A stretch of 64,000 nt of DNA from Plasticicumulans acidivorans. GTDB lineage: Bacteria > Pseudomonadota > Gammaproteobacteria > Competibacterales > Competibacteraceae. Positions 12,015 to 21,210 of this stretch are shown one piece after another. Within the stretch, counting starts at the first letter, position 1. The number at the start of each line of letters is the position of its first letter. The stretch covers positions 1 through 64,000 of the forward strand of contig NZ_QGTJ01000002.1 in NCBI RefSeq assembly GCF_003182095.1. Reading direction: 5' to 3'. The notes under the pieces were generated by a model. The model ran no database searches and was not told the origin of the DNA. It was given only the letters and a program-made list of their open reading frames with translations. The translations under genes and the position numbers were made by a program.

Positions 12015-12063
12015 TAGGTGGCTCCCGGAGCGCACTGCACGCTCAAGTAGTTATCTTATGTAT

Positions 12064-12080
12064 TAACATGATTGATGTTA
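12064..12080. promoter_or_regulatory. Inverted repeat upstream of pyc, candidate operator
   Basis: TAACAT and ATGTTA form a perfect six-base inverted repeat with a five-base spacer, in an A/T-rich patch 50-66 bases upstream of the pyc start, where a promoter is expected. The binding protein is unknown. Confidence 0.4.
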
Positions 12081-12323
12081 TTGCGATGCCGCATTAGTAA
12101 AGCTAAACCGGATTCCCGACGCCCACAATGCCAATACAGACCTGCGTGTTGCAGCCGTTGCGGCCACGTGCAACGGGCGCAACGCAAGCCATATTCCGCA
12201 ATCGAAAACACGGCTGCCGATGACGCCTGCAGACAAGAAAGCGGCGCCTGCACGCTGCATCACGCCGCTGACGGCTGTCTGTGCACGGGTAGCGGACTGC
12301 ATCGACACGACACGATCTGCGGC

Positions 12324-12351
12324 TTGCACTGCACGGGCGAGTCGCTAAACT
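12324..12351 (+). promoter_or_regulatory. Sigma-70 promoter of ahcY
   Basis: TTGCAC (12324-12329), a 16-base spacer, then TAAACT (12346-12351). The predicted start near 12358 falls a few bases before the riboswitch, as expected for a leader beginning with the aptamer. Confidence 0.7.
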
Positions 12352-12361
12352 CCGCGGCCAC

Positions 12362-12430
12362 TCCTGAGGAGCGCTGCAACGGGTCCGGTCCCGCCAGGCT
12401 CAGGGTTTTCCGTTTCAACGGCGCTCGTTC
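12362..12430 (+). promoter_or_regulatory. SAH riboswitch upstream of ahcY
   Basis: Senses S-adenosylhomocysteine and is known to switch on ahcY when it accumulates. The sequence shows the hallmark GAGGAGCGCTGCAACGG. P1 is CCTGAG (12363-12368) with CTCAGG (12399-12404). P2 is CGGG (12380-12383) with CCCG (12390-12393). The pseudoknot is GAGCGC (12369-12374) with GCGCTC (12421-12426). All three helices are fully complementary. The position between a good promoter and ahcY matches the family. Confidence 0.93.
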
Positions 12431-12438
12431 GACCCCCT

Positions 12439-12492
12439 GACTGTGATGGCGGTCGGCGAGCGAGCCCCCAGGCAGCGCCCCGCCTCACAGTC
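12439..12492 (+). promoter_or_regulatory. Long hairpin between SAH riboswitch and ahcY, probable expression platform
   Basis: GACTGTGA (12439-12446) pairs perfectly with TCACAGTC (12485-12492), and the stem continues with GGCGG (12448-12452) against CCGCC (12480-12484) across a one-base bulge. It ends eight bases before the GAGG ribosome binding site of ahcY. No U-tract follows, so it is not a standard terminator; a role in exposing or occluding the start region is inferred. Confidence 0.6.
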
Positions 12493-12512
12493 TGCCGCTG
12501 AGGTAATGACTG

Positions 12513-13931
<1,419 letters not shown>

Positions 13932-13972
13932 GCTTGTCGCGCCTGCGTCCCGTGCTGAGGGGCGCATCGGCT

Positions 13973-14006
13973 GGCGGCGGGGCTCGTGATGCCCGCCGCC
14001 ATTTTT
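13973..14006 (+). terminator. Rho-independent terminator after ahcY
   Basis: Nine-base perfect arms GGCGGCGGG / CCCGCCGCC followed by ATTTTTAT. It lies between ahcY and metF, so metF is either reached by read-through or has its own promoter. Confidence 0.88.
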
Positions 14007-14036
14007 ATCGGCCACCGCTCCGGGGACTCCGAGTCG

Positions 14037-14891
14037 ATGGACACTCAACGCCGTTATCCGCAGGTTTGCTCCTGCGAATTCTTTCCACCGCACAGCGAAG
14101 ACGGCCTGCAGAAGCTGCTGGTCACCAGTGCGGAGCTCGATGCACTGCGCCCCGCCTTCCGCTCGGTCACCTATGGTGCCGGCGGCAGTACGCGCGAGCG
14201 CACCTTCGTCACCGTCACCGCGCTCGGCGGGCTCGGCATCGATGCCGCTCCGCACCTGACCTGCGTCGGTTCGACGCGTGCCGGCATCGCCGAAATCCTT
14301 GAGGAATACCGCGTCCAGGGCGTGCGCCGCATCGTCGCGCTGCGTGGCGACGTGCCTTCAGGCATGCGTGACATCGGTGATTTTCGCTACGCCAACGAGC
14401 TGATCGAGTTCATCCGCGCAAGCACCGGTGAACATTTCCATCTCGAAATCGCCGCCTACCCGGAATACCACCCGCAGTCCTCCCGCCCCGAGCGCGACCT
14501 CGACAACTTCGCGCGCAAGGTGCAGGCCGGCGCCAATTCGGCGATCACGCAGTATTTCTACAACGCCGACGCCTACTTTCATTTCATCGATGAAATCGAG
14601 GCCCGCGGCGTCGACATCCCGGTGGTGCCCGGCATCATGCCGATCACCAATTTCACGCAGCTCGCGCGTTTCTCCGATGCCTGCGGCACCGAGATCCCGC
14701 GCTGGATGCGCCGCCAGCTCGAAGCCTACGGCGAGGACCGCGACGCCATCCGCGCTTTCGGTCTCGACGTGGTCACCGCGCTGTGTGAACGCCTGCTCGC
14801 CGCCGGTGCGCCGGGGCTGCATTTCTACACGATGAACCAGTCCGGCCCGACGCTGGAGATCGCCTCGCGACTCGGTCTGCTGCAGGCCTGA
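14037..14891 (+). CDS. metF: 5,10-methylenetetrahydrofolate reductase
   Basis: FAD enzyme that makes 5-methyltetrahydrofolate for methionine synthesis. It has 284 residues, forming one TIM barrel. CSCEFFPPHSEDG at the N-terminus, SVTYGAGGSTRERTF and VALRGDVP are conserved family motifs. The start at 14037 is preferred: the frame opens earlier at 13986, but that codon lies inside the ahcY terminator hairpin. With ahcY upstream it completes the route from SAH back to methionine. Confidence 0.94.
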   Translation: MDTQRRYPQVCSCEFFPPHSEDGLQKLLVTSAELDALRPAFRSVTYGAGGSTRERTFVTVTALGGLGIDAAPHLTCVGSTRAGIAEILEEYRVQGVRRIVALRGDVPSGMRDIGDFRYANELIEFIRASTGEHFHLEIAAYPEYHPQSSRPERDLDNFARKVQAGANSAITQYFYNADAYFHFIDEIEARGVDIPVVPGIMPITNFTQLARFSDACGTEIPRWMRRQLEAYGEDRDAIRAFGLDVVTALCERLLAAGAPGLHFYTMNQSGPTLEIASRLGLLQA

Positions 14892-14946
14892 AGGTTCAGC
14901 CGGCCTTAAGCCAGCCGCCGGCGGGCGGGCCATAATCGCAGCCAAC

Positions 14947-14969
14947 GGCGTCGCATCGTTCGCGACGCC
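14947..14969 (+). promoter_or_regulatory. Perfect 8-bp hairpin touching a Shine-Dalgarno site
   Basis: GGCGTCGC / GCGACGCC with a seven-base loop, immediately followed by GGGAGGAG, the ribosome binding site of the lipoprotein gene starting at 14983. It may tune translation or act as a weak terminator of metF; there is no T-run. Confidence 0.4.
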
Positions 14970-14982
14970 GGGAGGAGTCCCG

Positions 14983-15654
14983 ATGCGTGCCCTTCGCTTC
15001 GCGGTGCTGCTGCCCGTCCTGCTCGCAGGCTGCGCCACCCCTGCACCACCGCTGCCCGTGCAGCCCTACACGTCACCTGCCAATGCTGAAACCACGGCAG
15101 CCGATGGCTGCGGACATTTCGCCACACAGATGGAATTCGCCCCGCTGCGCGAGCATCTGGCGCTCGACAACCTGACCAGCCAGACGCCGCAGATGCTCGC
15201 CGACCGACGCGTGCCGACGCGTGCCGAGCGCACGCTGATCCGCCGCTGGCTGACACAGCGCGACAGCTGCCAGCGCGCCGCGATCGACGCCGAGCGCGAG
15301 CAATCCTCGCCACAGATGATCGCGCTCGATGAGCAGCTGCTACGCGACAACCAGGCCCTCGGCGAGCAGCTGGCAAAGGGCAGACTCAGTTATGGCGAAT
15401 TCGCCCGCCGCCGGCAGGCGCTGGTCGATCGCTACAACGACGACTGGCAGGCGCAGTGGCAGGCGTATTCGGCCGCGCGCAGCGAAGCCGAGCGCCGGGC
15501 GGCCGAAGACGCCTGGCTGCGCGATCGCTACTGGCGCGACCGCGCCTACTACGACAGTTACTGGGGCACACCGGCCTACGGCCCGGGCTGGTACGCCTAC
15601 CCGTATTACGACGCGCACAGCCACGTCTACATCGGCATCGGCGGGCGTTTCTGA
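14983..15654 (+). CDS. Hypothetical lipoprotein with Tyr/Trp-rich C-terminus
   Basis: A 223-residue protein with a clear lipoprotein signal, LLAGC with Cys17 as the lipid site. Residues about 60-180 are charged and probably helical, with RARSEAERRAAEDAW-like stretches suggesting a coiled segment. The last 45 residues are rich in Tyr, Trp, Pro and Gly and end in YIGIGGRF. I do not recognise the family. A strong GGAGGAG site precedes the ATG. It converges on a second lipoprotein gene across a short hairpin. Confidence 0.8.
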   Translation: MRALRFAVLLPVLLAGCATPAPPLPVQPYTSPANAETTAADGCGHFATQMEFAPLREHLALDNLTSQTPQMLADRRVPTRAERTLIRRWLTQRDSCQRAAIDAEREQSSPQMIALDEQLLRDNQALGEQLAKGRLSYGEFARRRQALVDRYNDDWQAQWQAYSAARSEAERRAAEDAWLRDRYWRDRAYYDSYWGTPAYGPGWYAYPYYDAHSHVYIGIGGRF

Positions 15655-15659
15655 GTGCC

Positions 15660-15678
15660 GGGGCGCGCTGCGCGCCCC
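15660..15678. terminator. GC-rich hairpin between convergent lipoprotein genes
   Basis: GGGGCGCG / CGCGCCCC with a three-base loop, in the 37-base gap between the two stops. It lacks a T-run on either strand, so intrinsic termination would be inefficient. Confidence 0.45.
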
Positions 15679-15691
15679 GAGCGCTCCCGGC

Positions 15692-16282
15692 TCAGCGCTT
15701 CGGCGCCGGCACCACTTCGATGGCGACCGCCTGCGTGTAGCTGACCTCGACCAGATCGCCGACCTTCACCCCGTCGAGGCGCTTGGGATCACGCACGACG
15801 ACCTCGACCAGATTGCCCTTCGGCCCCTTGAGCGTGACCGACGGCCGTTTCGAGTCGATCTTGACGATGGTCGCCACAGCGGTGACCTCGGTAGCGACGA
15901 CGCCGGCCGGCTTGTCACCGAGCGCGGCGCGGTCCTTGTATTCGTTGGCGTCGAGCCGCGGCGTTTCCGTGCCCTTCTTGTGCAGCTGGATCAGCGTCGA
16001 TTCATAGAAGCTGACCTGCACCAGGTCGCCCTTCTTGATCATCGCGAAGTTGCGCACTTCCGGTCCGGCCTGAACGTCGAAGGTGCGACCGTCCTTCGTG
16101 CGCAAGGTGACGATGCGCTTGCCGTGGTTGATGGCAACCACCTTGGCCTCAGCGCTGATGGCGTTGACGGCGACCACCTCCGGCTGCGGTGCCGGGGCAA
16201 CCGGCGGAGTCGTTTCCTGCTGTGCGCAGGCACTCAGCGCAGCGAGTACGGCAACGGCACAAAGATGACGAGAAATGTTCAC
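15692..16282 (-). CDS. Hypothetical lipoprotein with repeated small beta domains
   Basis: A 196-residue lipoprotein. GTG at 16282 is the chosen start because AGGGAG stands a few bases upstream and the signal sequence (NISRHLCAVAVLAALSAC, lipid Cys19) begins there; the open frame extends 50 codons further without sense. Two similar halves, AKVVAINHGKRIVTLRTKDGRTFDV...GDLVQVSFYES and ATIVKIDSKRPSVTLKGPKGNLVEV...GDLVEVSYTQA, show an internal duplication of a small beta-barrel-like unit. Function unknown. It is transcribed divergently from bioA. Confidence 0.8.
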   Translation of the reverse strand: MNISRHLCAVAVLAALSACAQQETTPPVAPAPQPEVVAVNAISAEAKVVAINHGKRIVTLRTKDGRTFDVQAGPEVRNFAMIKKGDLVQVSFYESTLIQLHKKGTETPRLDANEYKDRAALGDKPAGVVATEVTAVATIVKIDSKRPSVTLKGPKGNLVEVVVRDPKRLDGVKVGDLVEVSYTQAVAIEVVPAPKR

Positions 16283-16502
16283 ATCGGGCTCCCTGATCAG
16301 TCGAAAAACACAGGCTGCATTGCGTGAATGACTTATGGGTTCGAATACGCGTCGATACGCCCGCCGGACGATAGCCCACGTCCCGGCACCCAGCCAGTAC
16401 CGGCGCTTAGCAAGCACTGGCGACCGGCGCACCGGGCCGCGATCGCCCGCCTGCGCTATGGTGCCGGCGATTCATGACGCCCGATGACGACAGGAGCCCC
16501 CC

Positions 16503-17906
16503 ATGCACAATGCCGAACTGATCCGCCGCGACCTCGCGGCCGTCTGGCACCCCTGCACACAGATGAAGGATCACGAATGGCTGCCGCTGCTGCCGATCGC
16601 CCGCGGCGAGGGCGTGTGGCTGGAAGACTTCGACGGCAAGCGCTACCTCGACGCCATCAGCTCCTGGTGGGTCAACCTGTTCGGCCATGCCAATCCGCGC
16701 ATCAGCGCGGCGATGAAGGATCAGCTCGACCGGCTGGAGCACGTGATCATGGCCGGCTGCACGCACGAGCCGATCGTCGAGCTCTCGGAGCGGCTGCTGG
16801 CACTGGCGCCGCCCGGCCTGGCGCGCGCCTTCTACTGCGACAACGGTTCGAGCGCGATCGAAGCGGCGCTGAAGATGAGCTTTCACTACTGGCTCAACAG
16901 CACCGGCAGAGCCGACAAATGCCGCTTCGTCACGCTGGCCAACAGCTACCACGGCGAAACCCTCGGCGCACTCGCCGTCGGTGACGTGGCACTGTTCAAA
17001 ACCACCTACGCGCCGCTGATCAGCGAGGCGATCACCGTGCCCTCGCCCGATGCCTACCTGGCACAGCCCGGAGAAACGCCCGCCGACTGCGCGCGCCGCG
17101 CCGCCGCGGCGCTCGAAGCCACGCTGCAGCAGCACGCCGGCGAGGTCGCCGCACTGATCATTGAGCCACTGGTGCAGTGCGCCGGCGGCATGCGCATGTA
17201 CGACCCGGAATACCTGCGCCTGGCGCGCGCTGCCTGCGACCGCCACGGCGTGCACCTGATCGCCGATGAGATCGCCGTCGGCTTTGGTCGCAGCGGCACG
17301 CTGTTCGCCTGCGAGCAGGGGCCGATCACACCGGACTTCCTGTGTCTGTCGAAGGGGCTGACCGGCGGCTACCTGCCGATGTCGGTGGTACTGACCACGG
17401 CACCGATCTATCAGGCCTTTTATGACGACTACACCAAGCTCAGCGCCTTCCTGCATTCGCACAGCTACACCGGCAACGCCCTGGCGGCGCGGGCGGCGCT
17501 GGCCACGCTCGACATCTTCGAGCAGGACGAGGTCATCGAGCGCAACCGCGCGCTCACGGCGCACATGGCCCGCATCTGCGAACCGTTCCGCGCGCATGCC
17601 CACGTCGCCGAGGTGCGCCAGCGCGGCATGATCCTCGCGATCGAACTGGTACGCGACAAAGCCACGCGCGAGCCCTACCCCTGGCAGGAACGGCGCGGGC
17701 TGACGGTCTACCAGCATGCCCTCGACCGCGGCGCGCTGCTGCGCCCGCTCGGCAACGTCGTCTACTTCATGCCGCCGTATGTGATCACCCCCGCCGAGCT
17801 CGACCGTCTGGCCGAAATCGCCTGGGAATGCATCGAGCTGGCGACACTGGACCCGGTGCCGTTCGGTGACATCAACAGCGACGGCCCCAGCGGCTGGCTC
17901 GCCTGA
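16503..17906 (+). CDS. bioA: Adenosylmethionine-8-amino-7-oxononanoate aminotransferase
   Basis: PLP enzyme of biotin synthesis that uses S-adenosylmethionine as amino donor to make 7,8-diaminononanoate. It has 467 residues, a class III aminotransferase. WHPCTQMKDHEW near the N-terminus is characteristic of BioA; SSWWVNLFGH, DEIAVGFGRSGTLFACE and the Schiff-base lysine in LSKGLTGGYLPMS are present. It stands alone, away from any bioBFCD cluster in the window. Its product pathway supplies the cofactor of the nearby pyruvate carboxylase. Confidence 0.95.
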   Translation: MHNAELIRRDLAAVWHPCTQMKDHEWLPLLPIARGEGVWLEDFDGKRYLDAISSWWVNLFGHANPRISAAMKDQLDRLEHVIMAGCTHEPIVELSERLLALAPPGLARAFYCDNGSSAIEAALKMSFHYWLNSTGRADKCRFVTLANSYHGETLGALAVGDVALFKTTYAPLISEAITVPSPDAYLAQPGETPADCARRAAAALEATLQQHAGEVAALIIEPLVQCAGGMRMYDPEYLRLARAACDRHGVHLIADEIAVGFGRSGTLFACEQGPITPDFLCLSKGLTGGYLPMSVVLTTAPIYQAFYDDYTKLSAFLHSHSYTGNALAARAALATLDIFEQDEVIERNRALTAHMARICEPFRAHAHVAEVRQRGMILAIELVRDKATREPYPWQERRGLTVYQHALDRGALLRPLGNVVYFMPPYVITPAELDRLAEIAWECIELATLDPVPFGDINSDGPSGWLA

Positions 17907-18129
17907 GACCGGCGCGCGCCCCTTCAATCCAGACGCTGCCGACCTCCGCGCCTGATGCGAAGCCGGGCCGTGCGCACGCTGTGCGACAGAACGCCGATCT
18001 GTTGAACCATGCGCCGCCGACACCATGCTCACGCGGCTTCATGGCTGTTTTCTCAGGGGAAAGTGATTTCTGCCACGCGTGTGCCACACACGCTCAGCAG
18101 CACCGTCATTCATTCGATGAATTTGACGG

Positions 18130-18770
18130 ATGTTTGTCATAAGCGCGCCCACGGCCTTATCAGCCTCCGCTGCCGCACTGCGCGGCAGCACGCTGTTCGC
18201 CGCCTCCGCCGCCGCAACCCCGGTGCAATGGAGCGCCGCCAGCGGTGGCAACGACCACGGGTATGAATACGTTGCCGCCACACTGACGTGGAGTGACGCC
18301 AGCACCGCCGCCGCGGCGTCGAGCTGGCTCGGTCTCAACGGCCACCTGGTGACGATCACCTCGGCCGCGGAGCAGGTATTCCTGCTCGACCGGGCCGGCG
18401 ATGGCCAGACCGGGGCCAGCGATGCGCAGCTCGAAGGTCAGCGGGTGTGGACCAGCGGCCCCGAAGCCGGGCAGCAGTTCTGGGCTGGCACCCGCTCGGC
18501 AGCAGTGTCGGCGGCTTTTTCACCAGCTGGAACAGCGGTGAGCCGAACAACATCAATGACACAGGCTACGCCCGTCTGAACTACGGCTACCGGAGCGATC
18601 TACCAGGCTACGCCGCGCGCGACGGTTATTTCGTCGAATACAGTGCCGCCGCCAGCCCCAGCAGCGTGCCCGAGCCGGGCGGACTACGCTGCTGGCCACC
18701 GGGGTGTTGACGCGGCTGCGCCGGCGCCACGGTCGCCGCCAGGCCCGGCTCGCCAGCGGCAGCGCAGCCC
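18130..18770 (+). pseudogene. Frameshifted C-type-lectin-fold PEP-CTERM protein
   Basis: Three overlapping frames together spell one protein. The first frame (from 18130) carries GGNDHGYEYVAATLTW and LNGHLVTITSAAEQVFL, the start of a C-type lectin-like fold. The second, entered near 18490, gives GGFFTSWNSGEPNN and ends DGYFVEYSAAASPSSVPEPG. The third, entered near 18690, gives LLATGVLTRLRRRHG, the hydrophobic helix and basic tail of a PEP-CTERM sorting signal. Both junctions look like the same type of one-base slip. The signal peptide is also poor. Intact relatives are exported and anchored by exosortase. Sequencing error is an alternative. Confidence 0.7.
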
Positions 18771-18882
18771 GAGAGCCCGGCCGCCGCCGAGTTTCTGCGG
18801 GCTGGTGGCGGCGACATGATGCCGTGCAGCATCGAGCGGTGGCGGTTAGCATGGAGGCTTCCCTTCGACTTCTGAGCGCCAC

Positions 18883-19530
18883 ATGGAAATTCTCGCCCAG
18901 TTCTTCGACATCGTGCTGCATCTGGACAAGCACCTTGCGCTGCTCGCCGCGGATTACGGCGTGTGGATGTACGCGATCCTGTTCGCGATCATCTTCTGCG
19001 AAACCGGCCTGGTGGTGACGCCGTTCCTGCCCGGCGACTCGCTGCTGTTCGCCACCGGCGCGCTGGCCGCCACCGGTGCGCTCGACGTGCACACCGCCGT
19101 CGTACTGCTGATGCTCGCCTCCTTCCTCGGCGACAACACCAACTACTGGATCGGCCATTTCCTCGGCGAAAAAGTCTTCAGGCCCGATGCCCGCGTGCTC
19201 AAGACCGAGTACCTCGACAAGACCCACGCCTTCTATGAAAAGCACGGCGGCAAGACGGTGCTGCTGGCGCGCTTTGCACCGATCGTGCGCACCTTCGCGC
19301 CCTTCGTCGCCGGCGCCGGCAGCATGCACTACCAGCGCTTCGTCGGCTTCTGCGCACTCGGCGCGATCTGCTGGGTCGGCTCGTTCCTCTACGCTGGCTA
19401 CCTGTTCGGCAACATTCCGCTGGTGAAGAACAACTTCACGCTGGTGGTGCTCGGCATCATCGCCATTTCGCTGCTGCCGGCGATCATCGAAGTCATCAAG
19501 CACCGCCGCGCCGCCAAGGCGCAGGGTTGA
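18883..19530 (+). CDS. DedA family membrane protein
   Basis: A 215-residue inner-membrane protein of the DedA/SNARE-associated (VTT) superfamily, whose members are implicated in undecaprenyl phosphate or other lipid translocation and in proton-motive-force homeostasis. It shows FCETGLVVTPFLPGDSLLF, GDNTNYWIGHFLGEK and FARFAPIVRTFAPFVAGAG-type segments (seen here as LLARFAPIVRTFAPFVAG), which contain the functional acidic and arginine residues. Four to five membrane helices are predicted. The following gene begins two bases after its stop. Confidence 0.93.
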   Translation: MEILAQFFDIVLHLDKHLALLAADYGVWMYAILFAIIFCETGLVVTPFLPGDSLLFATGALAATGALDVHTAVVLLMLASFLGDNTNYWIGHFLGEKVFRPDARVLKTEYLDKTHAFYEKHGGKTVLLARFAPIVRTFAPFVAGAGSMHYQRFVGFCALGAICWVGSFLYAGYLFGNIPLVKNNFTLVVLGIIAISLLPAIIEVIKHRRAAKAQG

Positions 19531-19532
19531 TC

Positions 19533-20090
19533 ATGCGCGACCACGTCCGCCACCTCGTCGCCAGCCTCGACATCGACCTCGCCCGCGAGCGGGTCGCCAC
19601 GCTGCCCGGCTGGCTGGCGGACGCCGGCATCATCATGGCGCAAGCCAGCGCCTGCGGCGCCGACGGGCCGGCGTTCGCGCCGGGACCGCAGGTCGCCGCG
19701 GCGCTCGACTGCAGCGAGCGCGACATCGAACGCCTGCGGCGACTGCCGCTCAACGGCCTGAGCCTGCAGAGCGGGCGCATGTTCTATCACTCGGCGCCGC
19801 CGGCGCTCGCCCACTGCCCGCACTGCGGCCATCCGCTCGATCTGCGCAGCGATCCGCGCTGGATCGACGCGCTGGAACACTGGATGCTGGAAGCCGGCGA
19901 CGGCGGCCTCGAATGCAGCGCCTGCCTGCAGAAAAGCCCGCTGCCCAGCTGGCTCCACACGCCGCCGGTGGCCTTCGGCACCTTTGGCCTCAGTGCCTGG
20001 AACTGGCCGCCGTTCAGTGCCGCCTTCGTCGAACGCCTGCAGGACTTCATCGGTGCGCCGCTGCAGGCAATCGATCCGGAAGCCCCCTGA
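19533..20090 (+). CDS. Conserved hypothetical zinc-ribbon protein
   Basis: 185 residues, probably cytoplasmic. CPHCGH (about residues 93-98) and a later CSAC pair (about 129-132) form a likely zinc ribbon in the middle of the protein. The ATG at 19533 is preferred to the overlapping TTG at 19527. It is coupled to the dedA gene (two-base gap) and followed by rlmM after 45 bases, suggesting one transcript. I do not recognise the family and assign no function. Confidence 0.75.
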   Translation: MRDHVRHLVASLDIDLARERVATLPGWLADAGIIMAQASACGADGPAFAPGPQVAAALDCSERDIERLRRLPLNGLSLQSGRMFYHSAPPALAHCPHCGHPLDLRSDPRWIDALEHWMLEAGDGGLECSACLQKSPLPSWLHTPPVAFGTFGLSAWNWPPFSAAFVERLQDFIGAPLQAIDPEAP

Positions 20091-20135
20091 AACGCCCCTC
20101 CCCGTCCGCCGCCGCACCGCCCCGAGACGCACCCG

Positions 20136-21197
20136 ATGTCCCTGCCCACCCTGCTGCTGTATTGCCGCCCCGGTTTCGAAGGCGAATGTGCCGCCGAGAT
20201 CACCGAGCTGGCCGCTGCGCTCGGCTTTCCCGGCTACGTCAAAGCCAAGCCGGACAGCGCCTGCGTCAGTTTCCACCCCTATGCGGGCGATGCACTGGCG
20301 CTGCTGCGGGCGCTCGATTTCCAGCAGCTGATTTTCGCCCGGCAGATGATCGCCTGTGCCGAGCTGCTGCGCGGGCTGCCGGTCGATGACCGCATCACGC
20401 CACTGCTGGCCACGGCGCGCACGCTCGGCGCAACGTTCGCTGAAGTGCACATCGAAACGCCGGACACCAATGAGGCCAAGGCGCTGTCGAGTTTCTGCCG
20501 GCCATTCACCAAAGCCTTCACCGCTGCGGTGCGCCAGGCCGGACTGCTCGGCACCGATGCCGCGGCGCCGTACCTGCACCTGTGTTTTTTGTCATCGAGC
20601 GCCTGCCACGTCGGCCTGTCGCTCGCCGGCCAGCGCTCACCCTGGCCGATGGGCATTCCGCGCCTGCGCTTTCCGTCGCAGGCACCGAGCCGCTCGACGC
20701 TGAAGCTCGAAGAAGCCCTGCATGTGTTTCTCGGTGCCGCAGGGCAGGCGCGCGAGCTCAAAGCCGGCATGCGCGCCGTCGATCTCGGCGCCGCACCGGG
20801 CGGCTGGACCTGGCAGCTGGTGCGGCGCGGCCTGCACGTCAGTGCGATCGACAACGGCCCGATGGATGAAAACCTGATGGCGAGCGGCCTGGTCGAGCAT
20901 CGCCGCGAAGATGGTTTTCGCTACCGTCCGCCACAGCCGGTCGACTGGCTGGTCTGCGACATGGTCGAGCAGCCGGCGCGCATCGCCCGTCTGATCGCGC
21001 GCTGGCTGGCCGACGGTGACGCCCGCCAGGCGATCTTCAATCTCAAGCTGCCGATGAAGAAGCGCTACGCCGAGGTACAGCGCTGCCGCGAGATCATCGC
21101 CGAGACGCTGGCCGGCCGCGCCTATCGCCTGTCATTGAAGCAGCTCTACCACGACCGCGAGGAAGTGACCGGCTGGCTGCGCTGCAGCAGCCGCTGA
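20136..21197 (+). CDS. rlmM: 23S rRNA 2'-O-ribose C2498 methyltransferase RlmM
   Basis: SAM-dependent enzyme that methylates the ribose of C2498 in 23S rRNA. It has 353 residues. The N-terminal THUMP-like region starts LLLYCRPGFEGECAAEI; SRSTLKLEEALHVFL precedes the Rossmann methyltransferase, whose SAM loop is VDLGAAPGGWTWQL. DMVEQPARIARLIARWL and the lysine in FNLKLPMKKRY fit the K-D-K-E type 2'-O-methyltransferase core. Typically gammaproteobacterial. It converges with the GGDEF-EAL gene. Confidence 0.94.
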   Translation: MSLPTLLLYCRPGFEGECAAEITELAAALGFPGYVKAKPDSACVSFHPYAGDALALLRALDFQQLIFARQMIACAELLRGLPVDDRITPLLATARTLGATFAEVHIETPDTNEAKALSSFCRPFTKAFTAAVRQAGLLGTDAAAPYLHLCFLSSSACHVGLSLAGQRSPWPMGIPRLRFPSQAPSRSTLKLEEALHVFLGAAGQARELKAGMRAVDLGAAPGGWTWQLVRRGLHVSAIDNGPMDENLMASGLVEHRREDGFRYRPPQPVDWLVCDMVEQPARIARLIARWLADGDARQAIFNLKLPMKKRYAEVQRCREIIAETLAGRAYRLSLKQLYHDREEVTGWLRCSSR

Positions 21198-21210
21198 GCG
21201 CCGCACCCGC

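Noticed and set aside
9453-12017. 854-codon plus-strand open frame opposite pyc
   Set aside because: It is the complement of a certain pyruvate carboxylase gene in GC-rich DNA; its amino acids are Arg/His/Ala-rich without any family pattern.
12072-12440. Small protein genes between pyc and ahcY on either strand
   Set aside because: Frames lack ribosome binding sites, are Cys/Arg-rich and overlap the promoter and riboswitch.
18704-19018. Separate 104-residue gene overlapping dedA
   Set aside because: Its first 15 codons are the PEP-CTERM tail of the decayed lectin gene; the rest is a shadow of dedA.
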